Assembly (NCBI GenBank): GCA_023374025.1
Contig: SIJG01000003.1
Span: 186,001-250,000 of the forward strand
DNA: 64,000 bases
Source: Heterodera schachtii
Taxonomy: Eukaryota > Nematoda > Chromadorea > Rhabditida > Heteroderidae
Reading direction: 5' to 3'
This document shows positions 10,391 through 21,821 of this stretch, one piece after another. The translations under genes were made by a program, and so were the position numbers. Each line of letters begins with the position of its first letter. The first letter of the stretch is position 1. The notes below the pieces were generated by a model, which was not told the origin of the DNA, did no database searches, and saw only the letters and a program-made list of their open reading frames with translations.

Positions 10391-13300
10391 ATGTGTGAGT
10401 TGCGTTCGGCCTTCTTCAAACCATTGAATTTGGAAACCATTGAAGAGGAAGCGGACGTTCTTTCGCAAAATTCACGCGTCAATTTGAGGAACGGAGGCAA
10501 CAGACGCAGCGGTGTCTATTCGAGGCCACTCAGTCAAACGAATACAATTACGACGTGAGTAAACACACAAAAACAGCAACAACTAATGAATTGATCAATA
10601 TTCGTGTTTTCCCTCAAATTTTCTGGTGTCACTTTAATTTTTCATTTGATTTCCCTCCGATGAATGATTGTTTACCTAATTAGCTAATTTCTTTTTCATT
10701 CGTTTAGTTACGACACTCAGCACGACTTGTTTTTGGACGTCAAAAGTTTGACGTATCAGAACATGAACACCGGCAACACAGTCAGCGGGTCGTTGCGTTT
10801 CTCAACGCTTCGAAGTGCCCTCGGCATTGGCATAGGCGTGGACAAAGGGTCAACAATTACCACGAACAAATCGTACGCCTTTCCATCATGGAAAATAAGA
10901 AAATGGAACCGATAATTTTAATTGAGCATTTTGATTGTAACTTTTTGAACAAAGGAGAAGAAGTTCGGACAAATGGGAACGCAATTACTATTACAACGAT
11001 TACGACCCGACGGACCCAATGGACATTTATCTGACGAACAATCCACCAAAGGCACCGAAACGAACGAACGAAAAGTAGGGAATTGCTGCGTAAATGGGAG
11101 GGGAGGACTGCCTAAAAGTCCATCTCAGGTCATAATTAGTTGCACTACCTATTTCATTTTTACCAACAAAAATTGATACATTAGCATATTATAAAATGTT
11201 TGCTCTTTCAAATGGTTTGGTTTTCCGCTTCCCTGCGGCAAACGTTATTTTGAATTTAAATTTTGAAAAAATTAAATTTGGCGTTTTGTTTTAAGGAATA
11301 AAATTTATTTTTAGCTTCGTTCATCTTTTCTTAGCTCATTTTAAAGTTGTCGTTTTTTGTGTCTTAACTTTGTCCCTTTAGCACTTCGTCAACAATGTCA
11401 AATTGTTTCGGTTGCCTTTGGTTTGGCTCGTCCGTCCGTTTCTTCATTTTGCTGCTTTCTTTCCTTTCGCTCGCCTCTCTCTTCGCCAACATTCAGTTGT
11501 TCAATTTGGTCTCTCTTTATGCTCAAAATGATCTTCTTCCTCAGTTTTTGCAGTGTCAATCGCCGGGTGAGGACGAAGGCCCAATTTAAAGCAAATTCAT
11601 TTTTTATGCCAATTCCGTAACATTTCGTCGTTTTTCAGTTGTTTCAAAATCGGTTTGGACGCCTCCCCCCGTTGGAAACGGAAGTGTTTTGATTGGAAAG
11701 CAGCAGGAGGAGCAGAGTTTGTTGGAAGCTATGAGAATTGGCGATGCTAATGACGATCTTTTGGAGAGCAATGAGACGAAAAAGTCAATGCCACCAAAAG
11801 TCGGAAAGGGTGCGATTAATGATGCATTTTTTCCTGCCGAATTGATATCAATAGATTTTTGTTTTTGTTAATCAAATGCCCACTTTTTATTTAAAACAAA
11901 GTCAAAAACTCTTTTCAGTTGTTTCTTCGTTCGATCGGTTGGTGCAAAGTTTCTCGTTCAGTGTGCCGGGCGTTGGCCATTTTGGTTGTTTTTCAGCACA
12001 AATATACAAATTAATTTAAAAAAGTTTTAGCTCGGCCATTTTCCGAGTGTCTTTCTCATCCGTCGTATCACTGCGCATAAAACGATTTTCGTCGCTTTGA
12101 TTCTCTCCGGCGCTGTCACCGCTGCTTTCCCATTTTCTATCAATTCGGGTCTCAATTTCTTTGGTTAATGAATTAATTGTTGTTAATTACCCATTTAGGC
12201 ACTTTGTGTGTCTTTTTGTCGCGTGCTTTGCTCGGCCTTTCCTTTTCGCCCGCTTTTGCCTTTGTCGGCGTTTTCGCTGCCAATTGGGCCACTCTCAGTG
12301 AGCAACTTCTGTTCATTCTGTCCGCCTTTTTGGCTGTTCAGGTCGTCCTTTCCTTTCCTTTGTTTCCCTTTGCATTTTCCTTTTGTCTCTTCTTAGTTCG
12401 GTCCTTTGCTCAGTTGGCTCAGTTCGCTGTCCCTTCTCAGTGTTGACAATCACAACAGTCGCGTGCTCCTTTTTGGCCTTCATTCTGGTAGTAAAAATTT
12501 GGAAATTTTTAATAAAATATTAAAAAAGAGTGACCGGACAATAAAACTTTTAGCCGTGAGCACTTTTTTGGCCATCCTTTGGCTCATTTTCTATCGCGAC
12601 AACCCTCAAAAGTACGCTTTGGTAAATGGCGAAGAAGTTGCTCGGATCACCCGTGGCAAGTCCATCGTTCGTTTTTTGTTTTGGCATTCCCCCATTCCTT
12701 GGCATTCTCTGTTTTTAGCGTCGCTCTGTTCGTCCTCGTTTGCCTCGTCCTTTGCCTTTTCTGCTCTTCCGTTCTGCTTCTGCTTGGGCCTGTTGGCTTT
12801 CCTCCTTTTGCTACTTTTTCGTCGTCCTTTCTCTGCATATTTTTCTGCCCGTCTTCACCTTCAAAATGCTCCAGCCAATTCGTCGGTCTTTCCATTGTCC
12901 TTCCCTTTGTCATTTTGGTATTTTCCTTTTTCCATTTGTTTTTTTTCTCTTTATTTCTCTCTTTTAGATGGTCTCCCATCTCTTTTTCTTCTTCGTCAGC
13001 CCTCTCTTCGGTGACTCTTCGTCTTGGAAAGTGCGCCTTTTCAATTCCCTTGGCTTTCTTGGTTCTGCAATGGTTTTTCTCACCGTCACTATTCTTCCCC
13101 GTGACCATTTCTACGAATATCGGTCTTTTTCTTGTTTTTGACTAATTGTATCGGTCATTCCCTTACTCCATTTTCAGCTGTTCTCTCCTCCTCCGTCTCT
13201 CTCTTCTTCCGCTTGGCTTTTGTTCCGTCGGTTTCATCAAATCCCTCTCCGTCTGTGGCCGTCTCTTCACCCAACACATTGTCGCGCACATTCAATTCGC

Positions 13301-13742
13301 GTTCGGATTCGCTTATTTTATTGTGCCGACTATGGTTTTTATGATGGGTGCTGAGAGGTGAATTTTGTACAGAATTTAATCAATATCTGCTGATAATGCA
13401 TAACCACCATCAATCGTTTAATAACAGTCTGATTCCCTTTCTTTTAATTGCTTTTCCCTCTCTCTCTCTCTCCCCTCAGTCCGACTGTCAATTGGCGTTT
13501 GTTGTTCCTCAGTTGTGCACTTGTCCTTCTGATCGGCTTGGCCTTTTTTGTCATTTTTGGAAGCGGTATTTTTTTCTTCTTCCTTTTCATTGGCATTTTC
13601 CCTTATTTTTTGGCATTGCATTTTATGTTTTCCCTTCCTTTCTTTAGGCGTTCCCACGGGGTGGGCAAATCAATGGGCGGACGAAGCCAAGGAAAAGGAT
13701 TCTCTGCTGATGGTCAAATTTACGAAGACTCCGTTCGAGTGA
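10391..13742 (+). CDS. MFS transporter, SLC17-like, with long cytoplasmic N-terminus
   Basis: Resolved exons: 10391-10554, 10708-10872, 10955-11074, 11382-11566, 11639-about 11799, one short exon near 11930, 12031-12148, 12199-12341, 12397-12487, 12554-12666, 12719-about 12860, 12968-13122, 13178-13357, 13480-13565 and 13648-13742. The first ~150 aa are hydrophilic, then hydrophobic helices follow. Family marks include RALLGLSFSPAFAFVGVFAA then NWATLSEQ, and the post-helix-6 run FYRDNPQKYALVNGEEVARI, like the DxPxxHPxISxxE pattern of SLC17 organic-anion carriers. The end GVPTGWANQWADEAKEKD also fits SLC17, where a final loop carries a similar Trp-Ala word. Substrate cannot be read. The joins around 11800-12030 and 12860-12967 are unsettled. 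CT-rich introns make long spurious frames here. Confidence 0.75.
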
Positions 13743-14292
13743 CTTTTTGCTACGTTTAATTTGCCTTTTCTGCTGGACACATTAATTACCAAAACGAAGT
13801 AGAAAATTAAATCACTTCCATTTTTGATTCATTTTATCGATGGCATTCCTTGGCAATTTTCAAAAATATTTTTTATTATTTCCGAAAATACTTGAAATGC
13901 CTTACAATTTTCATTTTTAATGCTACATTTAAATCATTAAGACCTTGGAATGGAATGCCTTCCCCCCCCCCCCAATTTGCTTATCCCAAATTGTTTTATC
14001 ATTCGATCGCTTTTTTTTTGTTTCCTTCGTCTCATTTCTCGCACATATTCTCTCTCTTTTTGATTCAGGTACAACCGTCCATATAATTTAATCAATTTGT
14101 TTTATTTTGCTTATTCCCATTGTTTGTCGATCTTTTGCCAGTGCTTTGCTCAGAAACGTTTTGATAGATATTTATTTGATCAAAATTTTTTTGTTAGAAT
14201 TTTTAATTTTGAGATTTACCAATGGTATATTTAAATAAAAGTTTTTAAAACGCTAAACAAAAGCAGTTTTGATGGTTATCAGAATTTAGAAT

Positions 14293-15738
14293 ATGGAACG
14301 AGCAAAGGAAGCGGGGCGCCAATTTGTGGCGGGGGGAACTGCCGGTGGGTGGGAAGAATTGAGAAGATTATCCATCCCATTGGCAAGTGATTGAACTTGC
14401 CATGGCAAGTGATTGAACTTGCCGTGGGGCTAATGATTGATAGTGCCATTGGCAAATCGCCCGTCCACCCTTCAGCCTTATGCCCCTTTCCCCAAATTGC
14501 CCAGGAATGGTCGAGGTGTGTCTGATGCATCCGCTCGACTTGGTCAAAACGCGTCTCCAAGTGGGCGGTGGCCATTACGCGGGTTTGGCCGACTGTTTCG
14601 GGCAGACATTCCGCCGGGAGGGAGTGAGCGGTGCGAAATGAAAGGGCAAAAGCGAAACGTCCAAATTTCAAGGCTTTTACAAGGGAATTCTGCCTCCAAT
14701 TCTCGCTGAAACGCCGAAACGCGCCACCAAATTTCTGACCTTTGAGCAGTACAAAAGGGCACTCGCACCCGCGGCGACGCATTGGCATTTGCCCCCGTGG
14801 GCTGTGAATTTTTATCGGATTGCGCTTTTCCTTTGCTTTTGGCTATGCTTTTCCTCCCCCCCCCCTCATTTGTCAGTGCCTTTCCCTCGCGGGTCTTTTC
14901 TGTGGTCTGACGGAAGCATTTGTCATCTGTCCCTTCGAAGTGGTCAAAGTGCGTCTTCAGACGGAACTCACCGTTTCACTTTCGGAGGTCATTTCCCTCC
15001 CCCCCCCCTTAATTAGTGTCAAAAGTGCCGACGTTTAAGCAGGGCCAATCAATGCTTTTGCTCCTTTTCAGCAGCGGAGTTCGGCCGCCATTGCGCGTGA
15101 AATTATACGTGCCCACGGAATTGGCACGGCCGGAATTTATCGGGGCATTGGCGCCACTCTGTGGCGTCACGGAGTGTGGAATATGTTCTATTTCGGCATT
15201 TATCACAACCTACGGATTCTTTTGTCGACCTCAAAAGGTGGGAGAAACGAACAGACAAATGAATCCTCCCAAATGCCAAAAGTTGTTTAAAATTTCTCTC
15301 ATTTGTCAGTCAACAGCGAGTGCCAAGGACAGTCTTCGCCCGCCGTTTCTTCGAGCAGTGTGCCGTTGCGTTTGTTCCTCGGCTTTTTGGCCGGTTCAGT
15401 CGCCTCCGTTGCCAACATTCCGTTCGACGTGGCCAAAAGTCGTATTCAGGGTAAATTTGTTGGCCAATCGCTTTCCTTTCGTTTCTTCTCTTCCCCTCCT
15501 TTCTTTAAGGCCCTCAGCCCGTCTCTGGCCGCATTTACCACAAAACTTGGCCAACCATTCGCCTCATTTACCACCAAGTGCTTTTTGCCAAAGGCCTTTC
15601 CGCATTTGGCCAATTTAGGAGGGCTTCCGCACTTTGTACCGCGGTTTGGTGCCCAAAGTGATGCGACTGGGCCCCGGCGGGGGAATTATGCTCGTCGTTT
15701 TCGAGACGGTGTACGAATTTTTGGCAAAATACAACTGA
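14293..15738 (+). CDS. SLC25A21: mitochondrial 2-oxodicarboxylate carrier
   Basis: Eight exons in perfect phase: 14293-14344, 14505-14630, 14673-14803, 14877-14987, 15072-15237, 15310-15450, 15510-15577, 15619-15738; 304 aa (human 299). The carrier exchanges 2-oxoadipate and 2-oxoglutarate across the inner mitochondrial membrane in lysine and tryptophan breakdown. The three carrier repeats show their signatures: HPLDLVKTRLQ, CPFEVVKVRLQ and IPFDVAKSRIQ (PxDxxKxRxQ type). The run FYKGILPPILAETPKRATKF is diagnostic of this subfamily, and GLVPKVMRLGPGGGIML closes the third repeat. Intron 1 carries two copies of a 20-nt hairpin. GCDH, a downstream enzyme of the same pathway, lies 30 kb away in this window; that is probably coincidence. 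Confidence 0.95.
14383..14426 (+). repeat. two direct copies of a 20-nt hairpin in SLC25A21 intron 1
   Basis: GGCAAGTGATTGAACTTGCC occurs twice in a row, separated by two bases. Each copy is itself an inverted repeat (GGCAAG ... CTTGCC) with an 8-nt loop. Confidence 0.8.
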
Positions 15739-16478
15739 CCAACCGAGAACAGAACCAGCAAATTAGGAGCAAATAATGCCTAATTAACAGCCATTAATTA
15801 GCAATCCATTTTGAAAGTTCTCATTTTAATTTTTGCCTTGAAAATCACATTTTTCTAATTTGATTTCCCAATGAATTGACACTCAAATGTTAATTCTCAA
15901 TTACTAATTGCCTTTCTTTCTTTACAATGATTGTATCTTTTATTTTATATTATCTCTGTGAAGAAATGTTGAAAAATTCAATTAAAATTAATTTGAATGG
16001 AACGCAACAGAAAAAGGGACAAAAAAAGGGAAAGACATTAAAAAACAAAACAAAAAAAGAATTATTGGCGAGGGATTAATGTGAGAAAGTGAAGTGAAAA
16101 AGGAATGGAATGATAGAATAAGGAGGATACTTTTTGGATTGGAGCATATTTTCATAATCAATTATCAAATTGATGAGCGGATTAGCACTTAATTATTGGC
16201 AAATTAATTAAATAATTGCTTAATTAGTCATTCGTGACGTGACCGGGTGATCGGTGGCCATTCAATGCTTTGTTAGGGTCCCCTCCCTCCGTCCCCTCTC
16301 TTTTTTGCCTCTGTCCCTCCGCCACCGTTTCCGTCTTCCGCGGCACCGCCGGCGCTGCTGCTGTTCGAGTCGAAACTCCCATCTCAAAAAACAAAATGAT
16401 TCAATTATTTTTAATTAGTTATAATATCATCATTTGTCTTCATTTGTTCGTTTGTTTGTCCTTTGCCATTTTCACTTT
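15739..16478. other. spacer between convergent SLC25A21 and SYD-1 genes
   Basis: AT-rich, with short C-rich words at 16280-16375. Nothing coding that I can support. It should hold the 3' ends of both transcripts. Confidence 0.45.
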
Positions 16479-19400
16479 TCACTTACTGACTCGGGGCCAA
16501 TGGTCCAACAAAAGTCGCAATGCTTTGGCCGCGTGTTGGGCGTTGAGCAGCGAATCCGAGGGATTGGAAAGGGCCGCTTTTGGGGAGATAAAAGGCAAAG
16601 AAACGGGCGGAGAATTTGGAGGAGGGGAGGAAGAGCAGAAAAGCTGAAAAGGAGGGGGGCAATTGAAACGGATACAAAGGGAAGGGCATAAATTGGCAAA
16701 TTAAACACGGAGAATTGGCATACCAAAGGGCCGAAAACGACGCTTAGCTTTTGCGCTGTCAGTCCGTTGTGCGGTTCGGAAGCGAGCAAAGCGCGGAAAT
16801 GGGCCATCAGAAAGACCAGCGAATTCTGCAAAACATTTGGGATAATGCCAATGAACTGCTTGCAAAAGTGCCCTTCTCTTCTCACTTTGTTCGGCGTCGC
16901 CAAACAGTCCACAATTCGCATCACCAACTTTTGATTTTCCTGGAAATGAATGAATGAATCGGCACAATGTTTCTCCCGTTTTTGCCTCTCTGTCGATGGA
17001 TGGCATCACTGAAGTGGCGTCCAAAAGCATTGAGTAAATGTTAAATGGCACCAAAGGCTCGGGCAGTTCCCGCAGAAAATCCTTGAAATGCATTGGTTTG
17101 GCACTTTCCCTGCACTTTTGCCCCTCATTTCCATTTTCCATTGGCACTTTCTCTCAATTCCCCCCCCCCTCACCTTCACCAAACATGTCAAAATGTTCGG
17201 GTCGGGCACCGGCCGTTCGCCAATGTCCGTCTCCGCGCTGTTCTCCTCCAATTGCCTTCGTAAACGCAACTTCCGTTCATCGGCCCCACAAACTGAATCC
17301 AAAATGTCCTCAATGTCAGCTGTTCCATCCCCTGCAATTCATTGGCACTTACGAAAGTAAAGGCCGGCGGTGTCGACGCCGCGCCTCTCCAATTCGGTCA
17401 CCAGTCGATTCAGTACCACGGGGACTAAACAGAGAAAGTGAATAACTTATCCATCCATCCATCCATCGACCAAAACCTTCAACATTTTCATGCTCCACCA
17501 ACCAATTCAACGGCTGACCAAAAACGCCGCCGCAATCGGCGGAAGGGCGACGAATTCGGCAAAAAGAGTGGGCCAAGTCGGAAAAAGCGACCTTTGATCG
17601 GACGGACAAAAGTCATTTCATTTGGGGACTGATCAATGATCGAACGGAAGCACCTTCAACAGAAGCTGACCCCGGGGCTCCAATTGAAGAGTGAACATTC
17701 GATTGGTGCCGAACCCTTCCACCAGAAAAGCGTCCATCAAACGAATGTCGCCCTTGTGGCAGAAACGATGCCTAAGGGAACAAACAAACAAAATGCCATT
17801 AATTAGCTAGCTAATTAGTTGAAAAACCAATGAACATTATTTGCAAATTGCACTTGTTTATTGTTAGCTCCAAAAAACTCACCGAAGTTTGGGATGCCAA
17901 GCGTAAATGAAGAAGGACGCGTTGGTTGCGTTCAGAATATCAATGTCAAATCGTTCGGCCCATCTGAAAAAAACATAAAAAACGATTAACCAAAGTTAAA
18001 CAAATTTGGGAAGAGCATCGGTTGGCTGTCACCTGAAGTGCTGTTCGGGCGTTGAAATGCCCGTCCGCGCCCGGTGCTGCTCGTCCACCTCCAACACGCA
18101 GTACAACTGCTTGGAGTGGACGCGGTCCGGCACTTTCAAATTGCGACCCTCGACGATCTTAAAGAAGCGAACGAAGGAAAACATTAAATTTAATGTCATG
18201 CGGATTGATCGAAAGAATCTGATCGCTCAGATTGACATTGGAATGCCGAATGTTTGGTCATTTTGGCCACTGACCGTAACACTGAGAATTCCGCTCAACG
18301 AATTGGCCACGCTCAGTCCGTCCACGTCGAAGCCGGGCCCAGCGGTGCGCAAAGGGACGCGGCGATTGGTCAGCGGAGAGACGTGGAGACGGTCCAAAAT
18401 GTCCTGAGGGAGGGAGATGAAGCAGAGTTCGGATTTAAAGGGAAATAAAAAATTCTGCCCTTTCAATTGGGCAATTGGCAACCGCCCCCCAAGGCTTCAT
18501 CTTCCGCCCCCCCCCCAAGTGGCCAATGTTTGGCACTGCTTGGCCACCTTGCCCATGCCGTACCGCCTTTTCCGCGGGGCTCATCCGTTCCGCGCTTGAA
18601 AATGCGTTTTGTGCCGATTGTTCGAAATTGTTTTGGGCGGGTCCCATAAAATGCTTAACATGATCGGGCTCGATTAATTCTTGGTTTTCGATGTCCATTC
18701 ACGTTGTCCATGAGGATGGCCTTCGGCGGGAGTGAGTTTGACCTCGTCTGCGCCCCCATTCGGCCCGTCGCTTCCGTCCACCGCGTCCGGCGACGCCCTC
18801 CCCCGAAATGGTCGCGACTGACGTCATCCTCGTCCTAATTACCCACTTTAAAATGATTTCGTTCCTTAAATGTGCTTTGGTCCAACTTCGCTCGCCCAAT
18901 TTCGATATTCTTTGGCCGAGAAAATGTCCTGCCACCGTCCGTCCCGTGCCGCCCACCACCGCCCCGTTGCACATCGAAGGCACAGTCCGTCCTATTTTTG
19001 TACTCAAACAAATCCAAAAATCATTCCTCTCCTCACTTTGTCGTCCGACTTCGATGTCGGAAAAGGCACCGCCCGACGGAAGCGAAGGGACGCGCGGATT
19101 GGCGTAGAAAGGCAGCGAAGCGCCGGGGGCATTCGACGGACGGGCGAAGGACGCCGACGGGACAATGTCGGCACGCCCTGCGGGAATTGAAAAAGTTTAA
19201 CGGAATTGGAAAAAAATTGGGGTAATATTGGCAGAAAGAGGGCAAAATGAAGGGAAAAAGCGCTTACAGCGAATGTTTGCGGAATTAAGCGGAGCAAATG
19301 AGTCGGGTTGGACCTTTCTGAAGAGAAAGGAGCAAATTTAAGGGCGAAATCCATGCGACTGTTCTTCACCTCCTCGGCAATGAATTGCTTTTCGATTGGG

Positions 19401-21820
19401 CCCACCCAAAAGGCGCCGTTTCGTTTTGAGCCAACGGAAAGGGCCGAAGCATTGAGAGACTGAAGAAAGAAAGTATTTGATCGTAGTCAAAAGCACAAGT
19501 GATGAGGGGAATTACGGTGCATTTTGTTGGGTGAAATGCGACGGAGGAGCAAAGGGAAGAGAGGCGGGAGGGATTGAGGGGGCACCGGTCACAGAATGAG
19601 GGGGGACACTCGGATGGCAACAGGACGAGGAGAGAGGGGCGGCACCTGAAAAGAGCAAAAATGGCAAAAAGCGGGGGATATGCGGCAATGGCATTTTTGT
19701 CTAGTCAAAACCACGAATTGCTTTTTCCCTACCGAACAAATGCCGTCGTTGGAGGGGCGCGGAAGCGGACGGAGGCAAACGGCCGAGGGTGGCGGAAGCA
19801 AACGGAAGCCTTTGGGACGGAGTGGGACAAACGAAAGGGGGCATAGAAGAGGAGGGGAAGAAGGGCGGCGGATGAACACGCGGCTAAAGGGGGAGCGGAA
19901 GGAAAAGCTAAACCAAGGAAAGCGCAGTGAGTACCTGAGGGATGGGCTGTACCCGCGGGGGCGGAACCCGCGCAGTTTGGGCCACCGCATCCGCGTCATC
20001 AGTCCACTAAAGGGAGAAAACCAATCATTTTGGTACGGGTGCAAAGTGGGGCAACCCCCGCCGGAGTTATTGGCATAACTTGGTAATATTATACTAATTT
20101 CTACATGGTAATTACCATCATTGGCTGTTGTTGCTGCTGTTGTTGTTGTGGATGAGGGTACTGACGATGCCGAAGCTGTTGTTGCGCTTGGTCAGACTTT
20201 AGGGAAAAGCCATAGCATGAATAATTTTTGACAATAATAAAATTAAATTTTGAAATTTTTAACCATTTTTAAGATTGTCCCAAATTTTCGTTTCCTGTTG
20301 AATCCTTCGCTGTTTTTTTCTCTGATCGCTTATTTCCTTCCTTCTCTTTACCCTCTTTCCCCTTCCCCTGATCAGTCTCTCCTCTCTTTCCCTGAAGACC
20401 CTCTCCCCTTTCTTTGCTCCGATCACTCTCTCCTTCCCCTGATCAGTCTCTCCTCTCTTTCCCTGAAGACCCTCTCCCCTTTCTTTGCTCCGATCACTCT
20501 CTCCTTCCCCTGATCATCAGTCTCTCCTCTCTTTCCCTGAAGACCCTCTCCCCTTTCTTTCCTCCGATCACTCTCTCCTTCCCCTGATCATCAGTCTCTC
20601 CTCTCTTTCCCCTGAAGACCCCCTCTCCCCTTTCTTTCCTCCGATCACTCTCTCCTTCCCTGCTGATCAGTCTCTCCTCTCGTCTCTTTCCCTGAGTCCC
20701 TCTCTCCCCTTTCTTTCCTCCGATCACTCTCTCCTTCCCCTGATCAGTCTCTCGTCTCTTTTCCCTGAAGTCCCTCTCTCCCCTTTCTTTCCTCTGATCA
20801 CTCTCTCCTTCCCCTGATCATCTCTCGCCCTTTCTTCTCCCTGATCCCTTTCTCTCTTCTCTTTAACTGATCACACTTTTCCTCTCTCTTTCTCCCCTCT
20901 CTCCACCTGCTGCTGCTTCTGTTGTTTCTTCAGCTGTTGCTGTTGTCGCACCTTCTTGCCCAGCCAACTCGCTGCTGTGCTCGCCGGCTTTGCCAAAATG
21001 CCCGAGTTCGATGCCTTTTTCATTTTTTTCTCATTTTTGTGCCAATGGCTCTCAAATTACCTCCGAGTCCCTTCTGTGCTCAGTTTCGGGCATTTTCTGA
21101 AACACAACCACCGGCCTTTGTTCGCTCCGTTCGGTTGGGCCGCGGACGGCCAATTGGTCGCGTTGGTCTTTTATGAAGCTGAACAAATCGGCGTGGTCAT
21201 TTGCCAATGTTTCAATTGCGCTAATTATGCCAAATGCCGTTTCTCTCTCTCTCCGTTTTTGCATTTCTTCGCTTGCCTCGTGCGCAGCAACAGTCTTCTC
21301 GGGATGGACAACATCAGCACAACGTCGTCGATGGCCATCTCGCGCACCAAAACATTGTTAACCGCCAGAATTTGGTCGCCCGGCCTCAGAATGTCGCCGC
21401 ACTTTTGCAACTCCGACTTTTCGCCAAAGCGCGACACGAAAACGCCGGTGAACTGATCAATGCCTTTGGGACAAGAAGAAATCAATGCCAATTTCAATGG
21501 ACAGAACGCACCATTGCCCTCACGCAAATACAGCCCAAGTGATTGGCCTGGCTTTTTGAGGATCTCCACAAGTTGGACAACGCGAATTTCACACGTACTG
21601 CCCGAACCGTACTTTGGCGTTTTGTACTCCTCCCTGAATTCAAATGGTCAAATCACACCCCTTTCTATTCCAAGGTTTCTCCACCTGTTCAGCACTCGGG
21701 CCGAGAAGCCTTGGACGCCTCGTGCCGTCAAAGTGCTCGTCTGTTGTTCGACTTCACGCAATTGCCGATAAATGCCCTCGGGCAATTCCCCCGCAAAGGC
21801 ACTGCTGGACGGACCGGGCA
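16479..21820 (-). CDS. syd-1: SYD-1 homologue (PDZ, C2, RhoGAP-like), 5' end not resolved
   Basis: Exons from 21820 down to the TGA at 16479. Order read: N-terminal [18 protein letters not shown] (21820-21685); PDZ domain (21633-21512 and 21463 onward) with [21 protein letters not shown] and [12 protein letters not shown]; Gln-rich exons near 20980-20900 and 20195-20130; Ser/Pro-rich exons; a C2 domain (18300-17700) with [25 protein letters not shown] and [12 protein letters not shown]; then RhoGAP (17610-16740) with [30 protein letters not shown] and LSVVFGPL; tail ends [16 protein letters not shown]-1 sets up presynaptic active zones. The GAP arginine-finger position reads GLYFLCG, Phe instead of Arg, in line with the family member in C. 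elegans being regarded as a non-catalytic GAP. A 730-nt intron holds a minisatellite. Upstream exons beyond 21820 probably exist. Confidence 0.9.
20345..20830. repeat. CT/GA minisatellite, ~70 bp unit, in SYD-1 intron
   Basis: About seven imperfect copies of a unit built from TCTCTCCTTCCCCTGATCAG, then TCTCTCCTCTCTTTCCCTGA, then AGACCCTCTCCCCTTTCTTT and CTCCGATCAC. Copies vary by small insertions (GATCATCAG, GCTGATCAG) and slowly degrade toward 20880. In the sense of the host gene the unit is purine-rich and carries GAGAGTGATCGGAG. Confidence 0.9.
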
Positions 21821-21821
21821 C

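Noticed and set aside
12406..13145. Single long hydrophobic frames of 188-202 aa
   Set aside because: They read through CT-rich introns of the MFS gene; the spliced frame explains the conserved transporter residues better.
17262..17360. A 21-nt intron in the SYD-1 RhoGAP region
   Set aside because: A 63-nt intron with the same donor and a later acceptor restores the conserved LCGADERK run, so the very short intron is not needed.
19004..20078. Plus-strand frames of 90-132 aa
   Set aside because: Antisense shadows of GC-rich SYD-1 exons.
20250..20817. Ser/Leu/Pro-rich frames in the minisatellite
   Set aside because: Translation of the 70-bp repeat inside a SYD-1 intron; the host gene is on the other strand.
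20345..20830. CRISPR-like regular repeat array
   Set aside because: The units are contiguous imperfect copies with no unique spacers, and the DNA is eukaryotic.
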